From positions 3,607,001 to 3,671,000 of the forward strand of contig NZ_LT629693.1 of the NCBI RefSeq assembly GCF_900099825.1: a stretch of DNA of 64,000 nt, written 5' to 3'. The stretch is from Bradyrhizobium ottawaense (GTDB taxonomy: Bacteria; Pseudomonadota; Alphaproteobacteria; Rhizobiales; Xanthobacteraceae). This document shows positions 1 to 8,953 of this stretch, in pieces; positions within the stretch are counted from its first letter, which is position 1; every line of letters begins with the position of its first letter. A program made the position numbers and the translations under genes. Below the pieces are notes generated by a model. The model was given only the letters and a program-made list of their open reading frames with translations, was not told the DNA's origin and ran no database searches.

Positions 1-1442
1 TGGAATTTCTGCCGGAACTCGATCGCGACCTTGGCCGCGAACACCACGGCTTCCGGATCGTCGCCGTTCACATGGAAGATCGGCGCGTCGATCATCTTCG
101 CCACGTCGGACGGATAGGGCGAGGAACGCGAATAGCGCGGATAGGTGGTGAAGCCGATCTGGTTGTTGACGATGAAGTGCAGTGAACCGCCGGTTCGGTA
201 GCCCTTCAGGTCGGACAGGCTGAAGCATTCCGCCACCACGCCCTGGCCGGCGAACGCCGCGTCGCCATGCATCAGCAGCGGCAGCACCGAAATGCGCTGG
301 TCTGGCGGATCGCCGTGCTGGTCCTGCTTGGCGCGCACCTTGCCGAGCACCACGGGATCGACGATTTCCAGATGCGACGGGTTGGCGGTCAGCGACAGAT
401 GGATACGGTTGTTGTCGAACTCGCGATCGGACGAGGCGCCAAGATGATATTTGACGTCGCCGGAGCCTTCGACCGCGTCGGGATTGGCGGAGCCGCCCTT
501 GAATTCATGGAACAGCGCGCGATGCGGCTTGCCCATCACCTGGGTCAGCACGTTGAGACGGCCGCGATGCGGCATGCCGAAGACGATTTCCTTCACGCCG
601 AGATTGCCGCCGCGCTTGATGATCTGCTCCAGCGCCGGGATCAGCGCCTCGCCGCCGTCAAGGCCGAAGCGCTTGGTGCCGGTGAACTTGATGTCGCAGA
701 ATTTCTCGAAGCCTTCGGCCTCGATCAGCTTGTTGAGGATCGCGCGCCGGCCCTCGCGGGTGAAGCTGATTTCCTTGTCCGGACCCTCGATGCGCTCCTG
801 GATCCAGGCCTTCTGCGCGGCGTTGGTAATGTGCATGAACTCGACGCCGAGCGTCTGGCAATAGGTGCGCTCGCAGATCGCGACGATCTCGCGCAACGTG
901 CCGTATTCGAGGCCGAGCACGTGGTCGAGGAAGATTTTGCGGTCGAAATCGCTTTCGGCAAATCCATAGGAGCGCGGATCGAGTTCTTCGCGGTCGCGCG
1001 GCGCCTCGATGCCAAGCGGATCGAGCTTGGCGTGGAAGTGACCGCGCATGCGGTAGGCGCGGATCAGCATCAAGGCGCGGACCGAATCCCGCGTCGCCTG
1101 GTGGATGTCGGCGGCCGATATTTCGGCGCCCTTGGTCTGCGCCTTGGCGGCGAGCTTGGCGCCGACCGCCTTCTCGACGCTGACCCAGTTGCCATCCAGC
1201 GCGGAGGTCAGTTCGTCGCGCGGCGTGAGCGGCCAGTTGTCGCGACCCCAGGAAGCGCCTTCGGCGTTCTTCCGGACGTCAGTAGGGCTGTCCTTCAGGC
1301 TCTTGAAGAACTCCTGCCACTCGGGGTCGACCGAAGCCTGGTCCTGCTCGTAGCGGGCGTAGAGTTCGTCGATATAGGTGGCATTGGCGCCCTGCAAAAA
1401 CGAGGAGAGGGCAAAAGCGGCATTCGCGTCCTGACGAGACAT
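1..1442 (-). CDS. sucA: 2-oxoglutarate dehydrogenase E1 component (N-terminal ~480 residues, cut by window edge)
   Basis: This is the thiamine-diphosphate-dependent E1 subunit of the 2-oxoglutarate dehydrogenase complex, which decarboxylates 2-oxoglutarate and passes succinyl to the E2 subunit. The ATG is at 1442-1440 and the protein opens MSRQDANAAFALSSFLQGAN, the typical alphaproteobacterial SucA N-terminus with the E2-docking segment. The frame stays open to base 1, so the C-terminal half (the family is about 985 aa) lies outside. Near residues 385-395 it reads HGDAAFAGQG, the TPP/Mg-binding loop, followed by the family segment VNNQIGFTT. It is the last gene of a minus-strand mdh-sucC-DUF1579-sucD-sucA series, 134 bases after sucD with a terminator-like hairpin in the gap. 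The identification is firm. Confidence 0.95.
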   Translation of the reverse strand, partial: MSRQDANAAFALSSFLQGANATYIDELYARYEQDQASVDPEWQEFFKSLKDSPTDVRKNAEGASWGRDNWPLTPRDELTSALDGNWVSVEKAVGAKLAAKAQTKGAEISAADIHQATRDSVRALMLIRAYRMRGHFHAKLDPLGIEAPRDREELDPRSYGFAESDFDRKIFLDHVLGLEYGTLREIVAICERTYCQTLGVEFMHITNAAQKAWIQERIEGPDKEISFTREGRRAILNKLIEAEGFEKFCDIKFTGTKRFGLDGGEALIPALEQIIKRGGNLGVKEIVFGMPHRGRLNVLTQVMGKPHRALFHEFKGGSANPDAVEGSGDVKYHLGASSDREFDNNRIHLSLTANPSHLEIVDPVVLGKVRAKQDQHGDPPDQRISVLPLLMHGDAAFAGQGVVAECFSLSDLKGYRTGGSLHFIVNNQIGFTTYPRYSRSSPYPSDVAKMIDAPIFHVNGDDPEAVVFAAKVAIEFRQKF

Positions 1443-1485
1443 GAGGGCGTCCTGGTGATTTCGGTTCGCGCGTAACAGACGGCGC

Positions 1486-1513
1486 AAAAGCCGACCCGGA
1501 GGCCGGATCGGCT
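1486..1513 (-). terminator. terminator-like hairpin between sucD and sucA
   Basis: Read on the minus strand, AGCCGATCCGG, loop CCT, CCGGGTCGGCT forms an 11-bp stem with one G-U pair, followed directly by TTTT. It lies about 64 bases after the sucD stop and 44 bases before the sucA start. The U-run is short, so I expect partial termination or processing rather than a full stop. Confidence 0.5.
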
Positions 1514-1576
1514 GGATAAAGAACCCATTACCCTATTTAGGACGAACTTTCCCGCCCAAAAGAACCAAGAATTGAA

Positions 1577-2461
1577 TTAAGACTTCAATTTTTCGGCAAG
1601 GGTATGTCCGAGCCGGGCGGGCGACGGGGAGACCGTAATTCCGGCCGATTCCATCGCCGCGGTCTTGGATCCGGCGTCGCCCTTGCCGCCGGAGATGATC
1701 GCGCCGGCATGGCCCATACGGCGGCCGGGAGGGGCGGTCACCCCTGCGATGAAACCGACCATCGGCTTCTTGCGGCCGCGCTTGGCCTCGTCCTTGATGA
1801 ACTGGGCGGCGTCCTCCTCGGCGGAACCGCCGATTTCGCCGATCATGATGATCGAGGTGGTCTTGGGGTCGGCCAGGAACATTTCCAGCACGTCGATGAA
1901 TTCGGTGCCCTTGACCGGGTCGCCGCCGATGCCGACCGCGGTGGTCTGGCCGAGGCCTTCCTGGGTGGTCTGGAACACGGCCTCATAGGTCAGCGTGCCC
2001 GAACGCGAGACGATGCCGACGCTGCCGGGCTTGAAAATGTTGGCCGGCATGATGCCGATTTTGCATTCGCCCGCGGTCATCACGCCCGGGCAATTCGGCC
2101 CGATCAGGCGCGATTTCGATCCGCTCAACGATCTCTTGACCCGCACCATGTCGAGCACCGGAATGCCTTCGGTGATGCAGACGATCAGCGGGATTTCCGC
2201 ATCGATCGCTTCGCAGATCGCATCCGCAGCCCCCGGCGGCGGTACGTAAATCACAGACGCGTCTGCGCCGGTCTTTTCGCGCGCCTCGGCAACCGTGTCG
2301 AACACCGGAAGGCCAAGATGCGTCGCGCCGCCTTTGCCCGGCGAGGTGCCGCCGACCATCTTGGTGCCGTACGCGATCGCGGCCTCGGAATGGAACGTGC
2401 CGTTCTTGCCGGTAAAGCCCTGGCACATGACTTTGGTATTCTTGTCGATCAGAACGGACAT
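1577..2461 (-). CDS. sucD: succinyl-CoA synthetase (ADP-forming) alpha subunit
   Basis: SucD binds CoA and carries the phosphohistidine in the reversible conversion of succinyl-CoA, ADP and phosphate to succinate, CoA and ATP. The 294-aa product has the normal family length. It shows the N-terminal CoA-binding Rossmann region ([12 protein letters not shown], residues 16-25 region), GPNCPGVM (121-128) and the active-site segment [10 protein letters not shown] with His251, equivalent to His246 of the E. coli enzyme. It follows a DUF1579 gene by 51 bases rather than sucC directly. No strong Shine-Dalgarno precedes the ATG, which suggests translation depends partly on read-through from upstream. 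It acts with SucC in the cytosol. Confidence 0.97.
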   Translation of the reverse strand: MSVLIDKNTKVMCQGFTGKNGTFHSEAAIAYGTKMVGGTSPGKGGATHLGLPVFDTVAEAREKTGADASVIYVPPPGAADAICEAIDAEIPLIVCITEGIPVLDMVRVKRSLSGSKSRLIGPNCPGVMTAGECKIGIMPANIFKPGSVGIVSRSGTLTYEAVFQTTQEGLGQTTAVGIGGDPVKGTEFIDVLEMFLADPKTTSIIMIGEIGGSAEEDAAQFIKDEAKRGRKKPMVGFIAGVTAPPGRRMGHAGAIISGGKGDAGSKTAAMESAGITVSPSPARLGHTLAEKLKS

Positions 2462-2512
2462 GATGGATGTTACTTTCGCAAATGGCCAGGAAAGGGAGAG
2501 CTAAAAGGAGAG

Positions 2513-2989
2513 CTAGTGGATCCGCCGGTACGCGCCGGTGAGCACGTCGGCCCATCCTTCGGCGTCAGGCGAGAACTGGATCTTCACGGTGTAGTTGTTG
2601 TCGTCGATGACTTCGTAGACATGACGCGCATTGCCGCGCAGCGAGCCGCGCACCAGGATCAGCGACCTGCCGCTCCAGCCGCCGGAAGCCGGCGACGGCG
2701 GATAGTAGCCGAGCGAGTCGTGCCAGAACAATTTGTAGAGCCGGTCCTCGCGATCGTAGGTGAACACGCCATGGGTGGCGAAGGTTTCCTTGCCGTCGCG
2801 GGTCTGACGGGTGTCCTGGATCAAATAGAAGCCGTTGAGGTCGATGCGCGCGACCACGCGCGAGGTCGCCGGTCCGCCCGCGGTCCAGCGCGACGGATAG
2901 ACCATCTCCTCGCCACTCCACTCGCCCGCAAACGCCGCGAGCTTGCGGTGTTCCTCAAGCAGCGTCGGTGCGTCGAGATGGTCAGCCAT
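2513..2989 (-). CDS. DUF1579-family protein lying between sucC and sucD
   Basis: A 158-aa protein of the DUF1579 type, a lipocalin-like beta-barrel family whose substrate is unknown. It opens MADHLDAPTLLEEHRKLAAF and has the typical core of such proteins: GEWSGEE near residue 23, RIDLNGFYLIQDTRQ near 48-62, and the DREDRLYKLFWHDS segment. There is no signal peptide or membrane helix, so it is probably cytosolic. The start is only 2 bases past the sucC stop and its ribosome site GGAGG sits inside the sucC end, so it should be translationally coupled to SucC. Its position splits the two subunits of one enzyme. A role linked to succinyl-CoA synthetase is inference from position only. Confidence 0.8.
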   Translation of the reverse strand: MADHLDAPTLLEEHRKLAAFAGEWSGEEMVYPSRWTAGGPATSRVVARIDLNGFYLIQDTRQTRDGKETFATHGVFTYDREDRLYKLFWHDSLGYYPPSPASGGWSGRSLILVRGSLRGNARHVYEVIDDNNYTVKIQFSPDAEGWADVLTGAYRRIH

Positions 2990-2991
2990 TG

Positions 2992-4188
2992 CTAGCCTCC
3001 CTTAACGGCTTTCACGATTTTCTGCGCGGCATCGTCGAGATTGTCGGCGGGCACGACGTTGAGACCGGACTCGCGGATGATCTTCTTGCCGGCGTCGACA
3101 TTGGTGCCTTCGAGCCGCACCACCAGTGGCACTTTCAGGCCGACTTCCTTGACCGCGGCCACTACGCCCTCGGCGATGATGTCGCATTTCATGATGCCGC
3201 CGAAGATGTTGACCAGGATGCCCTTCACTGCGGGATCGGCGGTAATGATCTTGAACGCCGCGGCAACCTTCTCCTTGCTGGCGCCGCCGCCGACGTCGAG
3301 GAAGTTCGCCGGCTCCATGCCGTAGAGCTTGATGATGTCCATCGTCGCCATGGCGAGGCCGGCGCCGTTGACCATGCAGCCGATGGTGCCGTCGAGCGTG
3401 ACGTAATTGAGATCGTATTTCGACGCCTCGATTTCCTTGGCGTCCTCTTCGGTCTCGTCGCGCAATGCTGCGACTTCGGGATGGCGATACATCGCGTTGT
3501 CGTCGAACGACACCTTGGCGTCGAGCACGCGCAACAGGCCCTGCTTGGTGACAACCAGCGGATTGATTTCCAGCATCGCCATGTCCTTGGCGGTGAAGGC
3601 GTTGTAGAGCTGCACCACCAGCTTCTCGGCCTGCTTGGCGAGATCGCCGCTTAGATTGAGCGCCTTCGCCACCGTGCGGCCGTGATGGCCCATGATGCCG
3701 GTCGCCGGATCGACCGAGAAGGTCACGATCTTTTCCGGGTTGTTGTGCGCGACGTCCTCGATGTTGACGCCGCCCTCGGTCGAGACCACGAACGAAACTT
3801 CCGAGGTTTCGCGGTTGACCAGGATCGAGAGATAGAACTCCTTGTCGATGTCGGAGCCGTCCTCGATGTAGAGCCGGTTGACCTGCTTGCCGTGCGCGCC
3901 GGTCTGGATCGTGACCAGGGTCGCGCCGAGCATCTGCTTGGCGAATTCGTTGACCTCGGCGACCGACTTGGCGATGCGGACGCCGCCCTTGTCGCCGGCC
4001 GAGGCTTCCTTGAACTTGCCCTTGCCGCGGCCGCCGGCGTGGATCTGGCTCTTGACCACCCAGACCGGGCCGGGAAGCGCCTTGGCGGCAGCGTCGGAAT
4101 CCGAGGCCTTCAAGACCGGCACGCCGCGCGAAATCGGCACGCCGAATTCATGCAGCAGGGCCTTGGCCTGGTATTCATGGATATTCAT
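2992..4188 (-). CDS. sucC: succinyl-CoA synthetase (ADP-forming) beta subunit
   Basis: SucC binds succinate and nucleotide through an ATP-grasp domain and partners SucD. I chose the ATG at 4188, giving [12 protein letters not shown], the near-invariant family start, with GGGGAG upstream; five codons earlier another in-frame start exists but is not family-like. The product is 398 aa, the normal length. [14 protein letters not shown] is the nucleotide-binding loop, and the C-terminal half carries [13 protein letters not shown] and [15 protein letters not shown], the ligase/CoA-binding region. It is separated from mdh by 120 bases holding a 27-base palindrome, so it may have its own promoter or processing site. 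Confidence is very high. Confidence 0.97.
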   Translation of the reverse strand: MNIHEYQAKALLHEFGVPISRGVPVLKASDSDAAAKALPGPVWVVKSQIHAGGRGKGKFKEASAGDKGGVRIAKSVAEVNEFAKQMLGATLVTIQTGAHGKQVNRLYIEDGSDIDKEFYLSILVNRETSEVSFVVSTEGGVNIEDVAHNNPEKIVTFSVDPATGIMGHHGRTVAKALNLSGDLAKQAEKLVVQLYNAFTAKDMAMLEINPLVVTKQGLLRVLDAKVSFDDNAMYRHPEVAALRDETEEDAKEIEASKYDLNYVTLDGTIGCMVNGAGLAMATMDIIKLYGMEPANFLDVGGGASKEKVAAAFKIITADPAVKGILVNIFGGIMKCDIIAEGVVAAVKEVGLKVPLVVRLEGTNVDAGKKIIRESGLNVVPADNLDDAAQKIVKAVKGG

Positions 4189-4240
4189 CGCGACGCTCCC
4201 CAAACCCTGACGCGGTGCGATCGACGTTCACACCGGATTT

Positions 4241-4267
4241 CCATCTGGTATACCATATACCAGATGG
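4241..4267. promoter_or_regulatory. 27-bp palindrome between mdh and sucC (operator-like)
   Basis: CCATCTGGTATA, spacer CCA, TATACCAGATGG is a perfect 12-bp inverted repeat. Inside it is TGGTATACCA (4246-4255), itself a perfect palindrome and like the core bound by FCD-type GntR regulators such as UxuR/ExuR. It sits 53 bases upstream of the sucC start and after the mdh stop. As RNA it would form a strong 12-bp hairpin, so RNA processing is the alternative. No T-run follows on either strand. Confidence 0.6.
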
Positions 4268-4308
4268 AGTGCAAATATTCCCTGCAATCGACTATTAGCC
4301 GAGCAGGA

Positions 4309-5418
<1,110 letters not shown>

Positions 5419-6603
5419 TCAGGTCTCCACCAGCCCCGTGGTGGACCCGCTCGCCGCTGAATCCTTCCGCCCGTGCGGGAGCGCCAGATAGGATTCCGAA
5501 CTCATTTCGATCAGCCGCGAGGAGGTGCGCTTGAACTCGTTGGCCTCGACGCCTTCGGCCGCCAGGTACAGCGACACCGGATCGGCCGCGGCAGAGGCCA
5601 TCAGCTTCACGGCATTGTCATAGAGCGTGTCGATCAGCGAGATGAAGCGCTTGGCGGCGTTGCGCTCGGCGTAGTCCATCACCGGAATGCGATCGATCAG
5701 AATGGTGTGATAGTCGTGCGCCAGCCGCAGATAGTCCGACGCCGCCAGCGGCTTTTCGCAGATATCGGCAAACGAAAACCGCGCGACGCCGTGCGCCGAA
5801 CAGGGCACCCGCAGCATCCGGCCCTTGATTGCGATGTCGCGCGCCTTGCACGGCGCGTTGCCGGTCATCCTGCCCCAGGCCTTGTCGAGCGCGGTCTTGG
5901 CCGCAGCGTCGGCGGGCACCAGCCACATGTTCACGCCGACGAGTTTTTCCAGCCGGAAATCGGTGCGCGCATCGAGCCGCAGCACGTCCATGTGTTCCGA
6001 TATCTGCGCGATGAAAGGCAGGAACAGCGCGCGGTTCAGGCCGCCTTTGTAGAGATCGTCGGGTGCCACGTTCGAGGTCGCCACCACGACGGTGCCGAGT
6101 TCGAACAGTTTTGAGAACAGCCGCCCCAGGATCATCGCGTCCGCAATGTCGGTGACGTGAAATTCGTCGAAGCACAGCAGCCAGGCCTGCTCGAAGATCG
6201 CATTCGCCGTCAGCGCGATCACGTCACCGTCGGCGATTTCACCGCGCGCGATGTTCTGGCGATAGCCGTAGATGCGCTCATGCACTTCGGCCATGAATTC
6301 GTGGAAATGGGCGCGGCGCTTGTGTTCGACCGGGCTGTGCTGAAAGAACAGATCCATCAGCATGGTCTTGCCGCGGCCGACTTCGCCATAAATGTAGAGC
6401 CCGCGCGGCGGCGCCTCGTCCTTGTCGCCGAACAGCCGCCCCAACAGACTGAGCTTGCGTGGCGGCTTGTAGCTCGCCAGCCGCTCGTCGAGCGCAGCCA
6501 GCGCCGCGACGGCGTCGGCCTGGGCCGGATCGGCCTCGATCGCGCCGGAGGAAACCAGCGCCTGATATTGGGAACGGAACGAATTGGGCGAGGTGGACAG
6601 CAT
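5419..6603 (-). CDS. zapE: cell division protein ZapE (AFG1-like ATPase)
   Basis: A 394-aa AAA-type P-loop ATPase of the AFG1/ZapE family. In E. coli ZapE associates with the division ring under stress, and mitochondrial AFG1 helps quality control of respiratory proteins; which role dominates here is not visible. Walker A is GEVGRGKT (residues 73-80), Walker B is LLCFDE (142-147), followed by FHVTDIADAMIL, the family signature. There is no signal peptide. It lies on the same strand as mdh, 141 bases upstream of it; no promoter is evident between them. Dispersed repeat sequence lies directly upstream. Confidence 0.93.
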   Translation of the reverse strand: MLSTSPNSFRSQYQALVSSGAIEADPAQADAVAALAALDERLASYKPPRKLSLLGRLFGDKDEAPPRGLYIYGEVGRGKTMLMDLFFQHSPVEHKRRAHFHEFMAEVHERIYGYRQNIARGEIADGDVIALTANAIFEQAWLLCFDEFHVTDIADAMILGRLFSKLFELGTVVVATSNVAPDDLYKGGLNRALFLPFIAQISEHMDVLRLDARTDFRLEKLVGVNMWLVPADAAAKTALDKAWGRMTGNAPCKARDIAIKGRMLRVPCSAHGVARFSFADICEKPLAASDYLRLAHDYHTILIDRIPVMDYAERNAAKRFISLIDTLYDNAVKLMASAAADPVSLYLAAEGVEANEFKRTSSRLIEMSSESYLALPHGRKDSAASGSTTGLVET

Positions 6604-6690
6604 AAGTCCACCTTACGGCCCCACCGCGACGGAAATTGCAAGTCGTGAATTAGTGGTGGGGGTATGCAAACGGCTCGCCGCACCCAAGCC

Positions 6691-6792
6691 GTCATACCCG
6701 CGAAAGCGGGTATCCAGTACCCTGCGGCTTCTCGGCTCGATTTCAGGCGTCTCCGGGATACTGGATCATCCGCTTTCGCGGATGATGACAGC
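6691..6792. repeat. dispersed palindromic repeat, family A
   Basis: Outer arms resemble GTCATACCCGCGAAAGCGGG and its inverted counterpart near 6765-6792, joined by a CGGCTTCTCGG-like centre. Other copies are at 23519, 25416, 30890 and (degenerate) 52553. Confidence 0.7.
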
Positions 6793-6816
6793 CGTGAGAG
6801 CGGATGATGATCTACC

Positions 6817-7353
6817 TCACGCACTCAGCGCGTAGGAATCCTCGACCACATAGGGCCCGCCGCCGGTGGAGGCGCGGGAGGAGAACAGCACGAAACGCGA
6901 GGCCATGAAGGTCCGGCTCGGGAAATAGCCGCGCACCGAAAGATAATCGGCGACGTCCTGGCTCGAGGCGTCATGCAGCCGCGCCAGCGTGACATGGGGG
7001 ACGAACTTGCGCCCTTCGGGATCGAGCCCGAGGCGTTGCATCAGCCGCTCAAGCTCGGCCTGCAATTCGATCAGCGGCCGGCACGGCTCGACGGCGGCGA
7101 CCACCGCGCGCGGTTTCCTGCCGCCGAAACTCTGCAGCCCCTGGACCTTGACCTCGAACGGCTTGCGGTTGATCCGAAACAGCAGCGAGGCGATTTCGTT
7201 CGCCGACATGCCGTCGATATCGCCAATGAAGCGCAAGGTGACGTGATAATTTTCGGGATCGATCCAGCGTGCGCCGGGAAGGCCGCCACGCAAATTGGAA
7301 AGTTGCTGGCCAATCTCGGCCGGAATTTCCAGTCCTGCAAACAGACGCGGCAT
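6817..7353 (-). CDS. thpR: RNA 2',3'-cyclic phosphodiesterase (2H phosphoesterase)
   Basis: This 2H-superfamily enzyme hydrolyses 2',3'-cyclic phosphate RNA ends and was first named 2'-5' RNA ligase. The ATG at 7353 gives MPRLFAGLEIP, the typical start; a longer open frame upstream is not supported. The protein has 178 aa with two catalytic HxTx motifs, HVTL at residues 37-40 and HVTL at 120-123, at the expected spacing. It is cytosolic, downstream of tesA on the same strand with a 171-base gap. The cellular substrate is not known for this family in rhizobia. Confidence 0.92.
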   Translation of the reverse strand: MPRLFAGLEIPAEIGQQLSNLRGGLPGARWIDPENYHVTLRFIGDIDGMSANEIASLLFRINRKPFEVKVQGLQSFGGRKPRAVVAAVEPCRPLIELQAELERLMQRLGLDPEGRKFVPHVTLARLHDASSQDVADYLSVRGYFPSRTFMASRFVLFSSRASTGGGPYVVEDSYALSA

Positions 7354-7524
7354 CGCAAGATCCTCGATGCAAAGGCGCGAAGCCGTGAGGCTCACGCCTG
7401 ACAACAATCCCGGTGACGAATCACCGATACCTAATTTCTACCCGACTTATGTGACTCTGCGAAGCATGCGGCACGCGCGCGCTACAGGAAAAACGTGGGG
7501 GTAAGATTATCGATTGCCGGTTCT

Positions 7525-8241
7525 TCAACTGCGTTGCCCGGAGATCGAGCCAAGAAGTGCCTCCACAGCGGGCAGAATATTTCTCACGATGATATCGACG
7601 CCCTCCGCGGTCGGATGCAGGCCGTCGGCCTGATTGAGCCTGGTGTCGGCCGCGACCCCTTCGAGGAAAAACGGATAGAGCGGGACGCCGAAGGATTTCG
7701 AAAGCTCCGGATAGATCGCGTTGAATTTGGCGGCATACTCGCTGCCATAATTCGGCGGCGCCACCATGCCGCACAACAGCACCGCGATCTTGCGCGCCTT
7801 CAGCCGGGTCAGGATATCGGTCAACGCGGCGCGGGTGACGGCGGGGTCGGTGCCGCGCAAGGCGTCGTTGGCGCCGAGTTCGAGCACGACCGCCTCGGTT
7901 CCCTCGGGGATCGACCAGTCGAGCCGGTCGCGGCCGCCCGAAGCGGTGTCGCCGGACACCCCGGCATTGATCATCTCGACCTTTATCCCCTTGTCGCTCA
8001 AGGCTTTTTGCAGGCGGGCGGGGAATGCCGCCGAACCCGACAGGCCGAGGCCGGCGCTTAAGGAATCGCCCAGCACGGCGATTTTGACTGATTTGGCGGG
8101 GGCTGCGGCCGGGGTTTGCGCCAAAACCGCGCCTTCCATGATCCCTGCCGTCATCAAAGCCATAATCAACACGCGTATGTGCGCGAAGAATCGTCGCCAG
8201 CCCTCGACCCGAGCGGCGGAAGTGCCATATGACCGAGCCAT
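7525..8241 (-). CDS. tesA: arylesterase / lysophospholipase L1-like SGNH hydrolase (TesA family)
   Basis: A periplasmic SGNH-fold esterase-thioesterase. From the ATG at 8241 it has 238 aa. Residues about 20-41 (HIRVLIMALMTAGIM to VLAQ) form a signal peptide; a GTG or ATG about 23-27 codons further in would also give a usable start. Catalytic blocks: GDSLSAG with nucleophile Ser60, GAND (123-126), and DGLHP with Asp207 and His209 as the rest of the triad. It is divergent from the ABC exporter genes, exactly as E. coli tesA is from ybbA-ybbP. Its start codon overlaps that of the opposite gene by two bases. Confidence 0.9.
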   Translation of the reverse strand: MARSYGTSAARVEGWRRFFAHIRVLIMALMTAGIMEGAVLAQTPAAAPAKSVKIAVLGDSLSAGLGLSGSAAFPARLQKALSDKGIKVEMINAGVSGDTASGGRDRLDWSIPEGTEAVVLELGANDALRGTDPAVTRAALTDILTRLKARKIAVLLCGMVAPPNYGSEYAAKFNAIYPELSKSFGVPLYPFFLEGVAADTRLNQADGLHPTAEGVDIIVRNILPAVEALLGSISGQRS

Positions 8242-8953
8242 GGACAGTCTCATCGAACCCTCTTCACTGATCGGCCTCCAGCCGGACACCATTTCCATTT
8301 CCAACGTCAACCTCTCGCTCGGCACCGGAGCCGCGCGGGTACATATCCTGAAAGATATCAGCCTTCGTGTGGCATCGGGCGAGGCGATCGGCCTGATCGG
8401 TCCGTCAGGCTCGGGCAAATCGACCTTGCTGATGGTGATGGCGGGGTTGGAACGTCCTGACAGCGGAGAGGTGGTGGTCAGCGGCACGCCGTTCAATGCC
8501 CTCGACGAGGACGCGCTCGCGCGCTTCCGCGGCCGTCAGGTCGGCATCGTATTCCAGTCGTTCCATCTGATCCCGACCATGACCGCGCTGGAGAACGTCG
8601 CGGTGCCGCTGGAACTCGCCGGCAACCCGAACGCGTCGGAACGCGCGGCGCAGGAATTGACCGCGGTCGGGCTCGGCGATCGCCTGCATCATTACCCGAC
8701 GCAACTATCCGGCGGCGAACAGCAGCGCGTGGCGCTCGCCCGCGCGCTGGCACCGGACCCCGCCATTCTGGTGGCGGACGAACCGACCGGCAATCTCGAC
8801 GAGGCCACCGGCAAGCAGATCGTCGATCTGTTGTTCACCAAACATGCCGAGCGCGGCATGACCCTGGTGCTGGTGACGCACGACACCTCGCTGGCGCAGC
8901 GCTGCGATCGCGTGGTGCGGCTGCGCTCGGGCCGGATCGACACCCATTCATGA
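8240..8953 (+). CDS. ABC transporter ATP-binding protein, YbbA type
   Basis: The 237-aa ATPase of a two-gene ABC system of the LolD/MacB class. I set the start at the ATG at 8240 because the open frame upstream lies inside antisense tesA. Walker A is GPSGSGKS (54-61), the signature is LSGGEQQ (156-162), and Walker B is ILVADEP (176-182). Its stop overlaps the start of the permease gene (ATGA), so the two are translationally coupled. The genomic pairing with tesA matches E. coli ybbA. The exported substrate is unknown; related systems move lipids or lipoproteins or act mechanically in the envelope. Confidence 0.92.
   Translation: MDSLIEPSSLIGLQPDTISISNVNLSLGTGAARVHILKDISLRVASGEAIGLIGPSGSGKSTLLMVMAGLERPDSGEVVVSGTPFNALDEDALARFRGRQVGIVFQSFHLIPTMTALENVAVPLELAGNPNASERAAQELTAVGLGDRLHHYPTQLSGGEQQRVALARALAPDPAILVADEPTGNLDEATGKQIVDLLFTKHAERGMTLVLVTHDTSLAQRCDRVVRLRSGRIDTHS

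Noticed and set aside
267..1475. 402-codon open frame on the plus strand
   Set aside because: Antisense to the SucA coding region, whose TPP motif and N-terminus are clear.
6691..6792. CRISPR-like array
   Set aside because: Repeats in this window are scattered single inverted elements with different centres, not regularly spaced direct repeats, and no cas gene is present.
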